Made by a program: the position numbers and the translations under genes. Below are positions 42,187 to 49,880 of a stretch of 52,839 nt of DNA, one piece after another; position 1 is the first letter of the stretch, and each line of letters begins with the position of its first letter. Origin of the DNA: Oscillospiraceae bacterium (GTDB lineage: Bacteria > Bacillota > Clostridia > Oscillospirales > Acutalibacteraceae); contig JAISJQ010000027.1 in assembly GCA_031261445.1 (NCBI GenBank), forward strand, positions 1 through 52,839. The letters are read 5' to 3'. The notes under the pieces are model-generated. The model saw only the letters and a program-made list of their open reading frames with translations, was not told the origin of the DNA and searched no databases.

Positions 42187-42465
42187 GTTCAATGTACAAT
42201 TGTTGTAGGGGCGACCCTTGCCTGTGCCCTGCGGGTATGGTCGCCCTTTGCGCAAAACGCGTTATCGGGGCAACCATACCCGCAGGGCAACCACAAGGGT
42301 TGCCCCTACACCTGTCGCGATCTGCAATGATTGTTATTGCGGATTAGGATTAATGTGATAATAGACAAACGGGGCGATGTGGACATCGCCCCCTACGGAA
42401 GGATTTCTAAAATGCAATGTTTGTGAGAATCAGCGGGCGAGCGCAGCTCGCCCCTACAGGTGACG
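42187..42465. repeat. Composite F6 repeat block, copy B
   Basis: Same block order as copy A at 24000: GTAGGGGCGACCC...GGTCGCCC, TGCGCAAAACGC, inverted GGGTTGCCCCTAC, GTGATAATAGACAAACGGGG, the GATGTGGACATC palindrome and CCCCCTACGGAAGGATTTCT. A further unit, GCGGGCGAGCGCAGCTCGCC with CCTAC, lies at 42434-42460. With the terminator this fills the 362-base gap; no gene is seen. Confidence 0.8.
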
Positions 42466-42485
42466 GGTGAAATCACACGGATTAC

Positions 42486-43676
42486 CTAGCACTTTTTCCC
42501 CTTTGCGCCAAACGAGCCAGCACTGGCGAGGATGTTTGTGTCAAAACTGGTGGTCAGTTCCGCCTGATGCCGGGCGCGTTTGAGCGCCAGCGCGATCATC
42601 TCGTCGAGCACTTTGCTGTAGGGTAAGCCGATGGGTTCCCAGAGGTAAAACGCCAGCGATCCGGGGATGGTGTTGAACTCGTTGATCCAGAATTCGCCCG
42701 TCGCGCCGTCCATCAGGAAGTCGATGCGTGCCACGCCGCCCGCATCCAAATGGCGGAACGCGCCCACCGCCACGGACTGGATTTCGGCGCGTAGCTCTGC
42801 GCTGATGTCCGCCGGGATTTTGCGCTTGAGGCTGGCCATGCCCTTGCTGCCGCCCGTTTTTTTGTCGCCGCCGCCCGTATATTTGTCTTTGTAGCTCAAA
42901 ATCGCGTCCTGCATGAACGGCTCTTCGCATTCGCTGGCGCGGGCGGATTCGGCGTCGCCCAGCACGGCGCAGTTGATTTCGCGCAGATTCTGCACGCACG
43001 GCTCAATGAGCACGGCGTCGGCGAACACAAACGCCTCCTCCAGCGCATCGGCAAGCGCGTCGCTGTCGTCCGCGCGGTTGATCCCCACGGATGAGCCCAG
43101 ATTCACGGGCTTGATGATGACCGGGTAGGCGAACTGCTTTTCAATCTGCGCCACAATTTCGGCGGTGCTTAAGCCTTCGCCGCTGTGCACCCGCAGACCC
43201 GGCAACACCGGGAATCCTTCCGCTTGCAGTGCGGACTTGGCCACGTACTTATCCATGCACACCGCGCTGGCCAGCACATCGCACCCGGCGAAGGGCAAGC
43301 CCAGCGTTTTCAGGTATCCCTGCAGTGCGCCGTCCTCCACGTTCGTGCCGTGAACGATGGGCAGGGCGACATCCAGCAGGGCGATGGGCGCACGCCGACC
43401 CAGCGTTTTTTCGTCGGCGGGATAGAGATACACTTTCCCGTCCCGCGCTACAAATTCCACGCGCACGCTCTCGCGCAGGAGGGCGGGGATGTCGCGATAC
43501 TTCTCCATGTCGCGCAGGGCAGTGCCGTGCCAAAACGCGCCGTCTTTGGCGATGTAGACGGGCAAAATCTCGTACTTTTCCGCGTCTAGCGAGCCCATGG
43601 CCTGCACCGCCGAGATGACCGAAACCTCGTGCTCCACGCTTTTGCCGCCAAACAGGACGGCGATGTTCATTTTCAT
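42486..43676 (-). CDS. ddl: D-alanine--D-alanine ligase
   Basis: 396 residues, slightly long for Ddl. FGGKSVEHEVSVISA opens the first domain; HGTNVEDGALQG is the substrate loop; KPVNLGSSVGI and INEFNTIPGS are ATP-grasp motifs. It forms the D-Ala-D-Ala dipeptide that MurF adds to the peptidoglycan precursor. An insertion with GGGDKKTGGSKGMASLKR precedes the last ATP-grasp strands. The murF gene lies directly upstream, which supports D-Ala-D-Ala (not D-Ala-D-Lac) as product. Confidence 0.94.
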   Translation of the reverse strand: MKMNIAVLFGGKSVEHEVSVISAVQAMGSLDAEKYEILPVYIAKDGAFWHGTALRDMEKYRDIPALLRESVRVEFVARDGKVYLYPADEKTLGRRAPIALLDVALPIVHGTNVEDGALQGYLKTLGLPFAGCDVLASAVCMDKYVAKSALQAEGFPVLPGLRVHSGEGLSTAEIVAQIEKQFAYPVIIKPVNLGSSVGINRADDSDALADALEEAFVFADAVLIEPCVQNLREINCAVLGDAESARASECEEPFMQDAILSYKDKYTGGGDKKTGGSKGMASLKRKIPADISAELRAEIQSVAVGAFRHLDAGGVARIDFLMDGATGEFWINEFNTIPGSLAFYLWEPIGLPYSKVLDEMIALALKRARHQAELTTSFDTNILASAGSFGAKGKKC

Positions 43677-43689
43677 ACAAAACCCCGAA

Positions 43690-43804
43690 TTTCAATGATG
43701 AATGAACAATGTACAATGAACAATTTGTTTGCACAAAAGTCTTGCGCGTTTATGAGAAGTATTGATTTAGGAAATTGTTCATTGTACATTGTTCATTGTT
43801 AATT
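43690..43804. repeat. Family F1 perfect inverted pair
   Basis: AATGAACAATGTACAATGAA... (about 43700-43726) and its exact reverse complement (about 43779-43804), 26 bases each, with a loop of about 50 bases. It sits between the murF stop (43808, minus strand) and the ddl start. Confidence 0.8.
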
Positions 43805-43807
43805 GGC

Positions 43808-45412
43808 TTAGTAGTTGTCTGGTAGATCGTTTTCCAGCAGGATGATTTTGTCGCCCGGATAGGGGAGGGCGCGGGCGTGGGCGATGGCCTCGTTGAAATT
43901 TTGCGCCACATAGGTCTGCGCGGCGGGGTAGCCCTCGGCCGCTAAGCCCTCTACGATGGGCGGCGCTTGCCGCGCACCCACGGCGATGACGTAGTCGCAC
44001 ATGGCGGCGGCTTGCTGCCCCAACGCGCGGTTGAGGGCAAACTGTTCCGCGCCCAGCTCCACCATGCCCGGCGTGATGAGGATTTTCATGCCCTCGAAGA
44101 GCGCGAGGGTGTCCAGCGCGGCCTTTGCGCCGGCGGGGTTGGAGTTATACGCGTCATCGATGATCGCCTCGTTGCCCTGCCGCGTGAGTGCCAAGCGGTG
44201 CGGCGGCGGCGCAAGGCGGGTCAGGCGGCGGCGTATGTCGCTCTGCGTCACGCCCAGTGCCCGCGCCATGGCGATTGCCCCCACCAGATTGCACACGCTG
44301 TGCGCCCCGATGAGCGGCGTGCGCAGATCCGTCCAGATTTCGCCCTGTAGGTTCACGGAAAACGTTGTCCCGCGCACGGTGCAGTGGATGTCGTAGCCGT
44401 AGCAGTCGTTGTCTTGCCGCAAGCCGTAAGTGATGGCGTTCGCGGGGCGATTGGTGCGCAGAGGTTCGCTGTCGCCGCCCACGAACAGATGCCCGCTGGT
44501 GACGGCACGAGCAAGGGCAAGTTTTTCGTGCAGGATGTTCTCGCGTGACTTGAAGGTCTCTAGGTGCTGTTCGCCCACGGCGGTGACGATGCCGTGGCGC
44601 GGCTGGACTAGGTCGCACAGCTCTTGAATCTCACCCACGCCGCGTGCGCCCATTTCGCAGACGAAAATCTGGTGACTGGCGCGTAGCTGGGTGCGGATGG
44701 TCTTGCTGATGCCCATAGGGGTGTTGTAGCTCTCGGGGGTCATGAGCGCGTCGAACTGCCCGCGCAGGAGTTCGGTGAGGTAGTACTTGACGCTGGTTTT
44801 GCCGTAACTGCCCGTGATGCCGACAATCTCCAGCGTTTCGTGGGCACGCAAAATGCGCTGTGCATCTTTCTGAAACCAGTGGCGAATGTACGCCTCAATG
44901 GGCGCGTTGATGAAGTTGGCAAGAATAGGGAGCAGGGGCGTGAGGACTAAAAGTATTAACAATAAGACAACGGAACGCATCGTTCGTCCGTCATACAACA
45001 AGCCTGCTGCGGCAATCACTGCAAGCACGAGCACTGCGATGGTGACAAACATGCGCTTGACGCGCGGCGTGTAGACAAGTGGCTTTTTTACAGCGCTTAT
45101 TTTATTTGCAATACCACGGAAGAAAACATAGAAGACAATAAATACCCACATCTGTGGCATTGTGGATTTGTTATAGTTAGCGTAAAAAATACGCGCGAGT
45201 ATGATCATGATGAGAAAGAGCAAAGCGAAAAACTGCGGCCAGCATTCTTTCCAGTGGCTTTTAAGCCAGCTAAGTTGTCCTGCTGCTTGATAACTGTTCA
45301 GCTGAAACATATGCATGTGGCGCGGTAAGGTCACGGCGCAAAACACAATCAGCGACAATGCGCCGCTGATAATGCGCACAAGTGGCCAAGCAGTTGTCAA
45401 AAATTCGTCCAT
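43808..45412 (-). CDS. murF: MurF ligase with N-terminal membrane domain
   Basis: 534 residues from the ATG at 45412, preceded by GGGAGG; a TTG four codons upstream overlaps that site. Residues ~1-170 contain about four hydrophobic helices (near 10-30, 60-80, 90-105, 120-165), absent from standard MurF. The rest is a Mur ligase: ITGSYGKTSVK (P-loop), ESYNTPMGISKT, CEMGARGVGEI, DDAYNSNP. It joins D-Ala-D-Ala to UDP-MurNAc-tripeptide. ddl follows, forming a functional pair. The membrane part suggests tethering near the lipid I machinery. Confidence 0.9.
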   Translation of the reverse strand: MDEFLTTAWPLVRIISGALSLIVFCAVTLPRHMHMFQLNSYQAAGQLSWLKSHWKECWPQFFALLFLIMIILARIFYANYNKSTMPQMWVFIVFYVFFRGIANKISAVKKPLVYTPRVKRMFVTIAVLVLAVIAAAGLLYDGRTMRSVVLLLILLVLTPLLPILANFINAPIEAYIRHWFQKDAQRILRAHETLEIVGITGSYGKTSVKYYLTELLRGQFDALMTPESYNTPMGISKTIRTQLRASHQIFVCEMGARGVGEIQELCDLVQPRHGIVTAVGEQHLETFKSRENILHEKLALARAVTSGHLFVGGDSEPLRTNRPANAITYGLRQDNDCYGYDIHCTVRGTTFSVNLQGEIWTDLRTPLIGAHSVCNLVGAIAMARALGVTQSDIRRRLTRLAPPPHRLALTRQGNEAIIDDAYNSNPAGAKAALDTLALFEGMKILITPGMVELGAEQFALNRALGQQAAAMCDYVIAVGARQAPPIVEGLAAEGYPAAQTYVAQNFNEAIAHARALPYPGDKIILLENDLPDNY

Positions 45413-45424
45413 GAATCCTCCCAA

Positions 45425-46207
45425 TTAGTCAATCCCCAAAAACGATGCCACCACGCGGTTGAACGCCCCGGCTTGGTCGATAAACGCAAAGTGCCCCGCG
45501 CCCGGCAGCACTGCGAGCCCCGCGTCCGGCATGAGCCGCTCCATGGTTTGCCCGTCTGTCAGCGGCGTGACGGTGTCGTCCGCGCCCCACAGCAGGAGCG
45601 TGGGCGGCGTAACGCGCGGCAACAAGTCCGTCAAATCCTCGTTCACTGTCTTCACCAGCACTTGCCGCATCAGGGGCGAGGCGGCGGCGTAATCCGCCGA
45701 ACCAAAGTGCTGTTGCAATGCCTCCAGTGCCGACGGAAAGAGCTTCGCAACGGGGGCGGCCGACACGACTTTTTTGCCCAGCTTATAGATTTTTGTGCGC
45801 CCGCTGGTCTTGCGGCTCAGTGGGGGGCGAACCCCCGCCGCGCCCGTGAGGATGATTTTTTCCACGCTGAACGGCAAGTCCGACTGCCCCATGAGCTTGA
45901 TGATCACCCGTGCGCCAAAGCTGTGCCCCAGCAAAATGCAGGCCGTGTCGCCCGTCTCGGCGAGCACTTCGGCGATGAAGTCGCGCGTGAGGGCGGCGTA
46001 GGCGGCAACGTCCCAAGCGCCCGGCGGTTCGGGGCTGTCCCCAAAGCCAGGGAAGTCGGGCGCGACGGCGCGGTACTTCTGCGCAATGCGCGTGCTCGTC
46101 TGCCCAAACAGCGCACCGCTCGCGCCCCAGCCGTGCAGGAGGAACACAGGCGTGCCCGCGCCCTGCGCCCCGTATGCCACGCGCACGCCGCCGATCGTCT
46201 TCTCCAC
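45425..46207 (-). CDS. Alpha/beta hydrolase
   Basis: 260 residues from GTG at 46207: AGGAGG (complement of 46214-46219) lies 6 bases upstream, which decides the start over a much longer open frame. HGWG (25-28) is the oxyanion hole, Ser96 in GHSFG the nucleophile, and the Asp of GADD and the His of GAGHFAF complete the triad. DFPGFGDS is typical of the lipase/epoxide hydrolase-like group. It ends 12 bases before murF, so it probably heads the hydrolase-murF-ddl operon. Its substrate is unknown; a cell-wall-linked ester is possible from context only. Confidence 0.87.
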   Translation of the reverse strand: MEKTIGGVRVAYGAQGAGTPVFLLHGWGASGALFGQTSTRIAQKYRAVAPDFPGFGDSPEPPGAWDVAAYAALTRDFIAEVLAETGDTACILLGHSFGARVIIKLMGQSDLPFSVEKIILTGAAGVRPPLSRKTSGRTKIYKLGKKVVSAAPVAKLFPSALEALQQHFGSADYAAASPLMRQVLVKTVNEDLTDLLPRVTPPTLLLWGADDTVTPLTDGQTMERLMPDAGLAVLPGAGHFAFIDQAGAFNRVVASFLGID

Positions 46208-46252
46208 CGCGCACCTCCTGTCCCCAAAACTTAGTATATTCTGCCAGCGCAA

Positions 46253-46281
46253 ATTATACCACGAATCGCAAGATTTTTCAA
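46253..46281 (-). promoter_or_regulatory. SigA-type promoter of the hydrolase-murF-ddl operon
   Basis: On the complement: TTGAAA (46276-46281), a 17-base spacer, TATAAT (46253-46258). The -35 box overlaps the stop codon of the preceding phosphodiesterase gene. Confidence 0.75.
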
Positions 46282-47282
46282 TCCGGCAATGCCTGATTTG
46301 TGGCCAAAAAGATGTTGCGCTCCTGTACCGATTGCCCGCCGTGGTTGAGCCCCGTGCCGCCGTGGTCGGTGGCGATGAGCAGCAGCCAGTCCTCCGTGGT
46401 GTAGTTCTCGCGTGCGGCAACGATGTCCAGCAACCGTTTGGCCTGCGCGTCCGCCGTGCGCACGGCCTCGCGGTAGCGCGGATTTTTGTTGCCAAAGCCG
46501 CTGGTGTGCCCCGTGTGGTCGCCGTATTCAAGGATCAGGAACGTCAGATCCGGCGTGTCGTCACCGCTCGAAAGGGCAGCAGACGCGGCTGCAAATGTGC
46601 CGTCATCGTTCTTGAACGTCTCCCAGCGCATCCGCTCGGCCAGCCCCTGTTCCTTTGTATAGGCCGCCTCCGCCGCGTAGGTGGCTTTTTTGCTCTCTAA
46701 ATGCCCGTCCCAGCTGACAAGGAAGGCCGCGCTGTCCATCTTCTTGCCCTCCAACAGCTCCGTCAGCACGGTCTTGGGCTCAATGCCCTTGCCGTCCCCG
46801 TTGTCGAGCACGCCGTGTCCGCCGTCCTCCAGCGCCCACGTGCCCGTGAGCATGGATGCCCAGCCCGGCGCGGTGGAGGTATCCTGCAACGCGCCTTCAA
46901 TGCCGCCCGTGAAAATGGGATATAGGCCGCCCTGCGCTTTGAGCGTCAGGATGCCGCTCTCGTCCGCCGTGGTCAGGTTCTCCAGTCCATCGGCACGCAG
47001 ACCGTCCAGCCCAATGAGCAGGGCTTTTTTCTGCGTCTTGCCCTCAGGGAGCGGCGCGGTAAAGTGCGCGCGCAGTAGCTCGGCGATGCAGGTGATGGGG
47101 CGCGGGTGCTCCGCGTCCTGCCCCGGGGAAAATATCCCCGCGGCGTTCAGGTTGGGAATGTAGTCCGCCGCCGCTTGCTTGTCCTTGACAATCAGGTAGC
47201 CCGCCGCTCCGCCCGTCAGTACGCCCAAAGCGAGAGCGACAATGCCCGTGATTTTGAGCGCCGTCTTTGTCTTCTTTTTCAT
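46278..47282 (-). CDS. Membrane-anchored type I phosphodiesterase / alkaline phosphatase superfamily protein
   Basis: 334 residues from the ATG at 47282 (MKKKTKTALK); a longer open frame upstream lacks a ribosome site. A signal anchor (about 9-30) is followed by an alkaline phosphatase-type fold: LLIGLDGLRADGL (metal-binding Asp), STAPGWASMLTG (nucleophilic Thr), LEYGDHTGH (Asp and His ligands) and ATDHGGTGLNHGG (Asp/His pair). It probably cleaves phosphodiesters or phosphomonoesters outside the membrane, such as nucleotides or teichoic-acid-like polymers. Confidence 0.87.
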   Translation of the reverse strand: MKKKTKTALKITGIVALALGVLTGGAAGYLIVKDKQAAADYIPNLNAAGIFSPGQDAEHPRPITCIAELLRAHFTAPLPEGKTQKKALLIGLDGLRADGLENLTTADESGILTLKAQGGLYPIFTGGIEGALQDTSTAPGWASMLTGTWALEDGGHGVLDNGDGKGIEPKTVLTELLEGKKMDSAAFLVSWDGHLESKKATYAAEAAYTKEQGLAERMRWETFKNDDGTFAAASAALSSGDDTPDLTFLILEYGDHTGHTSGFGNKNPRYREAVRTADAQAKRLLDIVAARENYTTEDWLLLIATDHGGTGLNHGGQSVQERNIFLATNQALPD

Positions 47283-47321
47283 AGTCTGTGACCGCCTGTT
47301 CTGTTGTTTTCGTTCTGCGTT

Positions 47322-47350
47322 ATTATACCAGATTTTCACCGCGCGTGCAA
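47322..47350 (-). promoter_or_regulatory. SigA-type promoter of the phosphodiesterase gene
   Basis: On the complement: TTGCAC (47345-47350), a 17-base spacer, TATAAT (47322-47327). Confidence 0.7.
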
Positions 47351-47380
47351 ATCTGCGCCAAAACATTTTTTCACGCCACA

Positions 47381-47421
47381 AGAAAACAGGCACGAAGCCG
47401 AAAGCCTCACGCCTGTTTTCT
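47381..47421 (-). terminator. Inverted repeat, possible terminator of the tRNA unit
   Basis: AGAAAACAGGC (47381-47391) and GCCTGTTTTCT (47411-47421), 11 bp perfect. Read on the minus strand it lies downstream of the tRNA, with a U-rich 3' arm. F4 words (CTCATTCCTCATGCCTCATT) adjoin at 47420-47440. Confidence 0.55.
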
Positions 47422-47508
47422 CATTCCTCATGCCTCATTGGAAGGGTTTGACGAAAAAGATGCACTTTTTGCGCACCTACGGGTTCATTTGCTGTCGGCC
47501 ATGCCGAC

Positions 47509-47583
47509 TGGCTGGGGTGGCAGGATTCGAACCTACGGATGACGGAGTCAAAGCCCGTTGCCTTACCGCTTGGCGACACCCCA
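47509..47583 (-). tRNA. tRNA-Gln (anticodon TTG)
   Basis: 75 bases including an encoded CCA (complement of 47509-47511). The acceptor stem TGGGGTG/CACCCCA pairs perfectly, with G as discriminator. The anticodon loop reads CTTTGAC, giving TTG for CAA/CAG codons. The T-arm contains GGTTCGAATCC. Its promoter is at 47640-47668. A GTCGGC-CAT-GCCGAC hairpin (47494-47508) follows directly after the CCA and may define the 3' end for processing. Confidence 0.95.
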
Positions 47584-47613
47584 ATATGTGTGAGCTGGAT
47601 AAAACCCACAAGC

Positions 47614-47632
47614 CTGTTGGCAATGCCAACAG
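47614..47632 (-). promoter_or_regulatory. Leader hairpin before tRNA-Gln
   Basis: CTGTTGGC (47614-47621) and GCCAACAG (47625-47632), an 8-bp perfect stem with a 3-base loop, in the short leader between promoter and tRNA; probably part of the precursor RNA processed by RNase P. Confidence 0.6.
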
Positions 47633-47639
47633 CTGTACT

Positions 47640-47668
47640 ATTATAACCGATTTGGGCGCAGAAGTCAA
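47640..47668 (-). promoter_or_regulatory. SigA-type promoter of tRNA-Gln
   Basis: On the complement: TTGACT (47663-47668), a 17-base spacer, TATAAT (47640-47645). Confidence 0.85.
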
Positions 47669-47716
47669 GTGCCCGTGGCGGCGTTTTTGCGCCAAACTTT
47701 TTCCTTACGGGTATTG

Positions 47717-47951
47717 CGTAGGGGCACGCCATGGCGTGCCCTGTGAGGAGTGAGGAATGAGGATATAGGCGGGAGGGTGAGGCGTTGTAGGGGCGACCGT
47801 CCTCGGTCGCCCGCTGATTCCCACAAACGAAACGGGCGGCAGGTTGCCGCCCCTACCAGCCACGAGACCTGTAGGGGCGGATATCATCCGCCCGCAGAGA
47901 GGGATGAGGTGTGGAACGAGGGGGAGGGTTGTAGGGGCACGCTGCGCCCCA
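47717..47951. repeat. Dense cluster of F6 palindromes with F4 words
   Basis: Five F6 units with different cores: GTAGGGGCACGCCATGGCGT (47718), GTAGGGGCGACCGTCCTCGG (47787), the inverted GGGCGGCAGGTTGCCGCCCC (47830), GTAGGGGCGGATATCATCCG (47871) and GTAGGGGCACGCTGCGCCCC (47931). F4 words (GTGAGGAGTGAGGAATGAGG) lie at about 47741-47765. The last unit ends at the stop codon of the acyltransferase gene. Confidence 0.8.
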
Positions 47952-49214
47952 TTAGTCTGCTACTGACGCCAGCTCTTTTTCTCGTTTACGCGCAAAATAT
48001 TTCTTGCGGATGAGCGCCTGCATGGGACGCTCAAAGTAATAGTGCGAGCAGTGCGCAATCACCAGAGTGAGCAGGACGTACAGCCAGAAAAAGCGGCGAG
48101 AGGTGAACGCCCACGGCGTACCCATGAGGGTGCTGACATAGCGCATGGTGAGGATGATGGGGAAGTGCCACAGGTAGATGGAGAAGGACAGGTTGCCCAA
48201 CCAGCGGAAGAGCCCCAGCGAGAGGAATTTGTTCAGCGGCCGGCAATTGACCACCAGTAGGATGATGGACGGCATGACCAGCAGCTGGAAGACCACCAGC
48301 CAGTTGCCGAAGAGCTTGTTGGGGTCGGGGCGCGTTTGGAGCGCCACCAGTCCCACAATCAGCGCGGCGGACACCGCCGCCACAATGCCTTGTAGCTTTT
48401 TGTTTTCTTTGCATCGCTTGTAAATCTCATACGCAATGCAACCGATGAAAAAACTGACAAGGAAACGCTCGCCCTCGTTGCGTCCATTCACCACCCCAAA
48501 AAACGGAAGCTGATTCCAGCCAAACTGCAACGCCGCTAAGCCAATAAGGATCGGCGCGAGCAGGAAGAGGAAACTATTCTTTTTGGTGTTTTTGGACTTG
48601 CCCATCAGCCAAATCACGAGGAAAAAGATGAAGTAGCCGATAAATTCAAACGAGAGTGACCACGCCGGGTCGTTCCATAGGCGCACTTCTCCGGGGCGGA
48701 AGGCTTGGAAAAGAAACGTGGTCTGCAGGAGCGAGAGGAGATTGCTGTTGACCGCCTTGTACCAGACGATTTTGCCGTCGCCCGTCAAAACGCCCAGCAC
48801 GCGGACGACGACCACCACGCCCAGCGCGAGCCAGTGCAAGGGGAACAGGCGGCTAATGCGTAGCACCGCAAAGTCCTTCAGTTCAATGCGCCGCTCGGCA
48901 ATTTTCTCCTTGTACATGTGGTAGAAAATGAAGCCAGAGAGGCAGAAGAAGAAATCGACCGCCAGCCAGCCGTTGGTGCGTAACCACATGGCCACCTGCT
49001 CGTAGACGGGAAACAAGAACAGCGCTTTTTTGAAGTCGGCTTCGCTCTTGGAGAAATACGGCACATAGTGACAGAAAAACGCAACCGCCATTGCCGCGAA
49101 ACCGCGCAGGGCATCCAGCGCGTAGAAATATTCTTTCTTTGGGGGCTTGAGGGCATTGGCGGGCGCGGTGACGGGCGCGAGTGGCTCGTCTGGATTGAAG
49201 ACAACAGCTTCCAT
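47952..49214 (-). CDS. Acyltransferase 3 family membrane protein (OafA-like)
   Basis: 420 residues; AAAGGAG before the ATG. About ten hydrophobic helices follow a cytoplasmic N-terminus. ALDALRGFAAMAVAFFCHYV places the conserved Arg and His of the acyltransferase 3 family in the first helix, and FFFCLSGFIFYHM and LSFSIYLWHFPI are further family phrases. It would transfer acyl (often acetyl) groups to exported glycans such as peptidoglycan or capsule. The stop codon abuts an F6 palindrome. Its promoter diverges from that of the zinc-ribbon gene. Confidence 0.9.
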   Translation of the reverse strand: MEAVVFNPDEPLAPVTAPANALKPPKKEYFYALDALRGFAAMAVAFFCHYVPYFSKSEADFKKALFLFPVYEQVAMWLRTNGWLAVDFFFCLSGFIFYHMYKEKIAERRIELKDFAVLRISRLFPLHWLALGVVVVVRVLGVLTGDGKIVWYKAVNSNLLSLLQTTFLFQAFRPGEVRLWNDPAWSLSFEFIGYFIFFLVIWLMGKSKNTKKNSFLFLLAPILIGLAALQFGWNQLPFFGVVNGRNEGERFLVSFFIGCIAYEIYKRCKENKKLQGIVAAVSAALIVGLVALQTRPDPNKLFGNWLVVFQLLVMPSIILLVVNCRPLNKFLSLGLFRWLGNLSFSIYLWHFPIILTMRYVSTLMGTPWAFTSRRFFWLYVLLTLVIAHCSHYYFERPMQALIRKKYFARKREKELASVAD

Positions 49215-49248
49215 AGGTTCTCCTCTTTGCTAAAAATTGGACGAGCTA

Positions 49249-49277
49249 ATTCTACACTATTGTGCGCAGAATGTCAA
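49249..49277 (-). promoter_or_regulatory. SigA-type promoter of the acyltransferase gene
   Basis: On the complement: TTGACA (49272-49277), a 17-base spacer, TAGAAT (49249-49254). It is back to back with the promoter at 49295. Confidence 0.75.
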
Positions 49278-49294
49278 GCTTCGATGCGGCGGGC

Positions 49295-49323
49295 TTGCAA
49301 AAAAGTTCTGAACGTGGTATAAT
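49295..49323 (+). promoter_or_regulatory. Promoter producing a probably leaderless transcript
   Basis: TTGCAA (49295-49300), a 17-base spacer, TATAAT (49318-49323). The expected start site, about 7 bases after the -10 box, coincides with the ATG at 49331. Confidence 0.75.
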
Positions 49324-49330
49324 GAAACCC

Positions 49331-49576
49331 ATGAATGATAACACACGCCCGTTGGCTCGAGGACAGCGTATACCGCCTACGCATATGCTTTCACGGGCAC
49401 AATTTCCAAGGACTGACCTAGAACACAAGGCCGTCAGAGAGAAATTTGAAAACCCAAACAAAACAGTCATCTGCCCTAGGTGTGGCGCAGATTTAATTCA
49501 TCATGTTGTCGGCAACTCTAAGGAAGTCGAATGTAGCACGCCCCGTTGTTTGTATTCGGCGATTCGTGGGATTTAA
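49331..49576 (+). CDS. Small zinc-ribbon protein, 81 residues
   Basis: The ATG at 49331 is chosen because the -10 box lies 7 bases before it; an ATG three codons earlier overlaps that box. The N-terminal half is basic and unstructured (RGQRIPPTHMLSR). The C-terminal half has CPRCGADL and ECSTPRC, four cysteines arranged as a zinc ribbon. There is no Shine-Dalgarno, consistent with leaderless translation. A 12-bp terminator follows. It may bind nucleic acid, but no specific family is recognised. Confidence 0.7.
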   Translation: MNDNTRPLARGQRIPPTHMLSRAQFPRTDLEHKAVREKFENPNKTVICPRCGADLIHHVVGNSKEVECSTPRCLYSAIRGI

Positions 49577-49610
49577 CGCAAAAGAACTCGCTGCGACGGG
49601 TGTATTGGAA

Positions 49611-49645
49611 TAGGGGGACGCCATGCGCGGCGTCCCCCTATTTTT
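49611..49645 (+). terminator. F6-type palindrome serving as terminator
   Basis: TAGGGGGACGCC (49611-49622) and GGCGTCCCCCTA (49629-49640) form a 12-bp perfect stem with loop ATGCGC, followed by TTTTT (49641-49645). It is an F6 repeat that happens to carry a U-run. Confidence 0.85.
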
Positions 49646-49649
49646 ATCA

Positions 49650-49880
49650 GAGGACAGATATGCGAACAAAATTGGTCTTCTGTCCTCTCGCAACGTTGCG
49701 GGCGCACGAGGGCGTGCGCCCCTACAGGGTTCTCCTTTAGCCAAAAGTTTGTGAGACGGGCGCGATTTGTAGGGGCGAGCTGTGCTCGCCCGCTGCTGAG
49801 AGGGCAGACATCAGAAGACAGAGGACAGATTCACAATCGCAAAATCTGCCCTCTGTTCTCTGTCTTCTGTCATCTGATCT
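49650..49880. repeat. F3 and F6 repeats, with an F3 hairpin over the sigG 3' end
   Basis: F3 words at 49650-49690; inverted F6 GGGCGCACGAGGGCGTGCGC (from 49699); GTAGGGGCGAGCTGTGCTCG (from 49770); then an F3 inverted pair (49801-49833 and 49846-49878) with loop CACAATCGCAA. The right arm contains the sigG stop codon. No gene lies in this gap. Confidence 0.8.
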
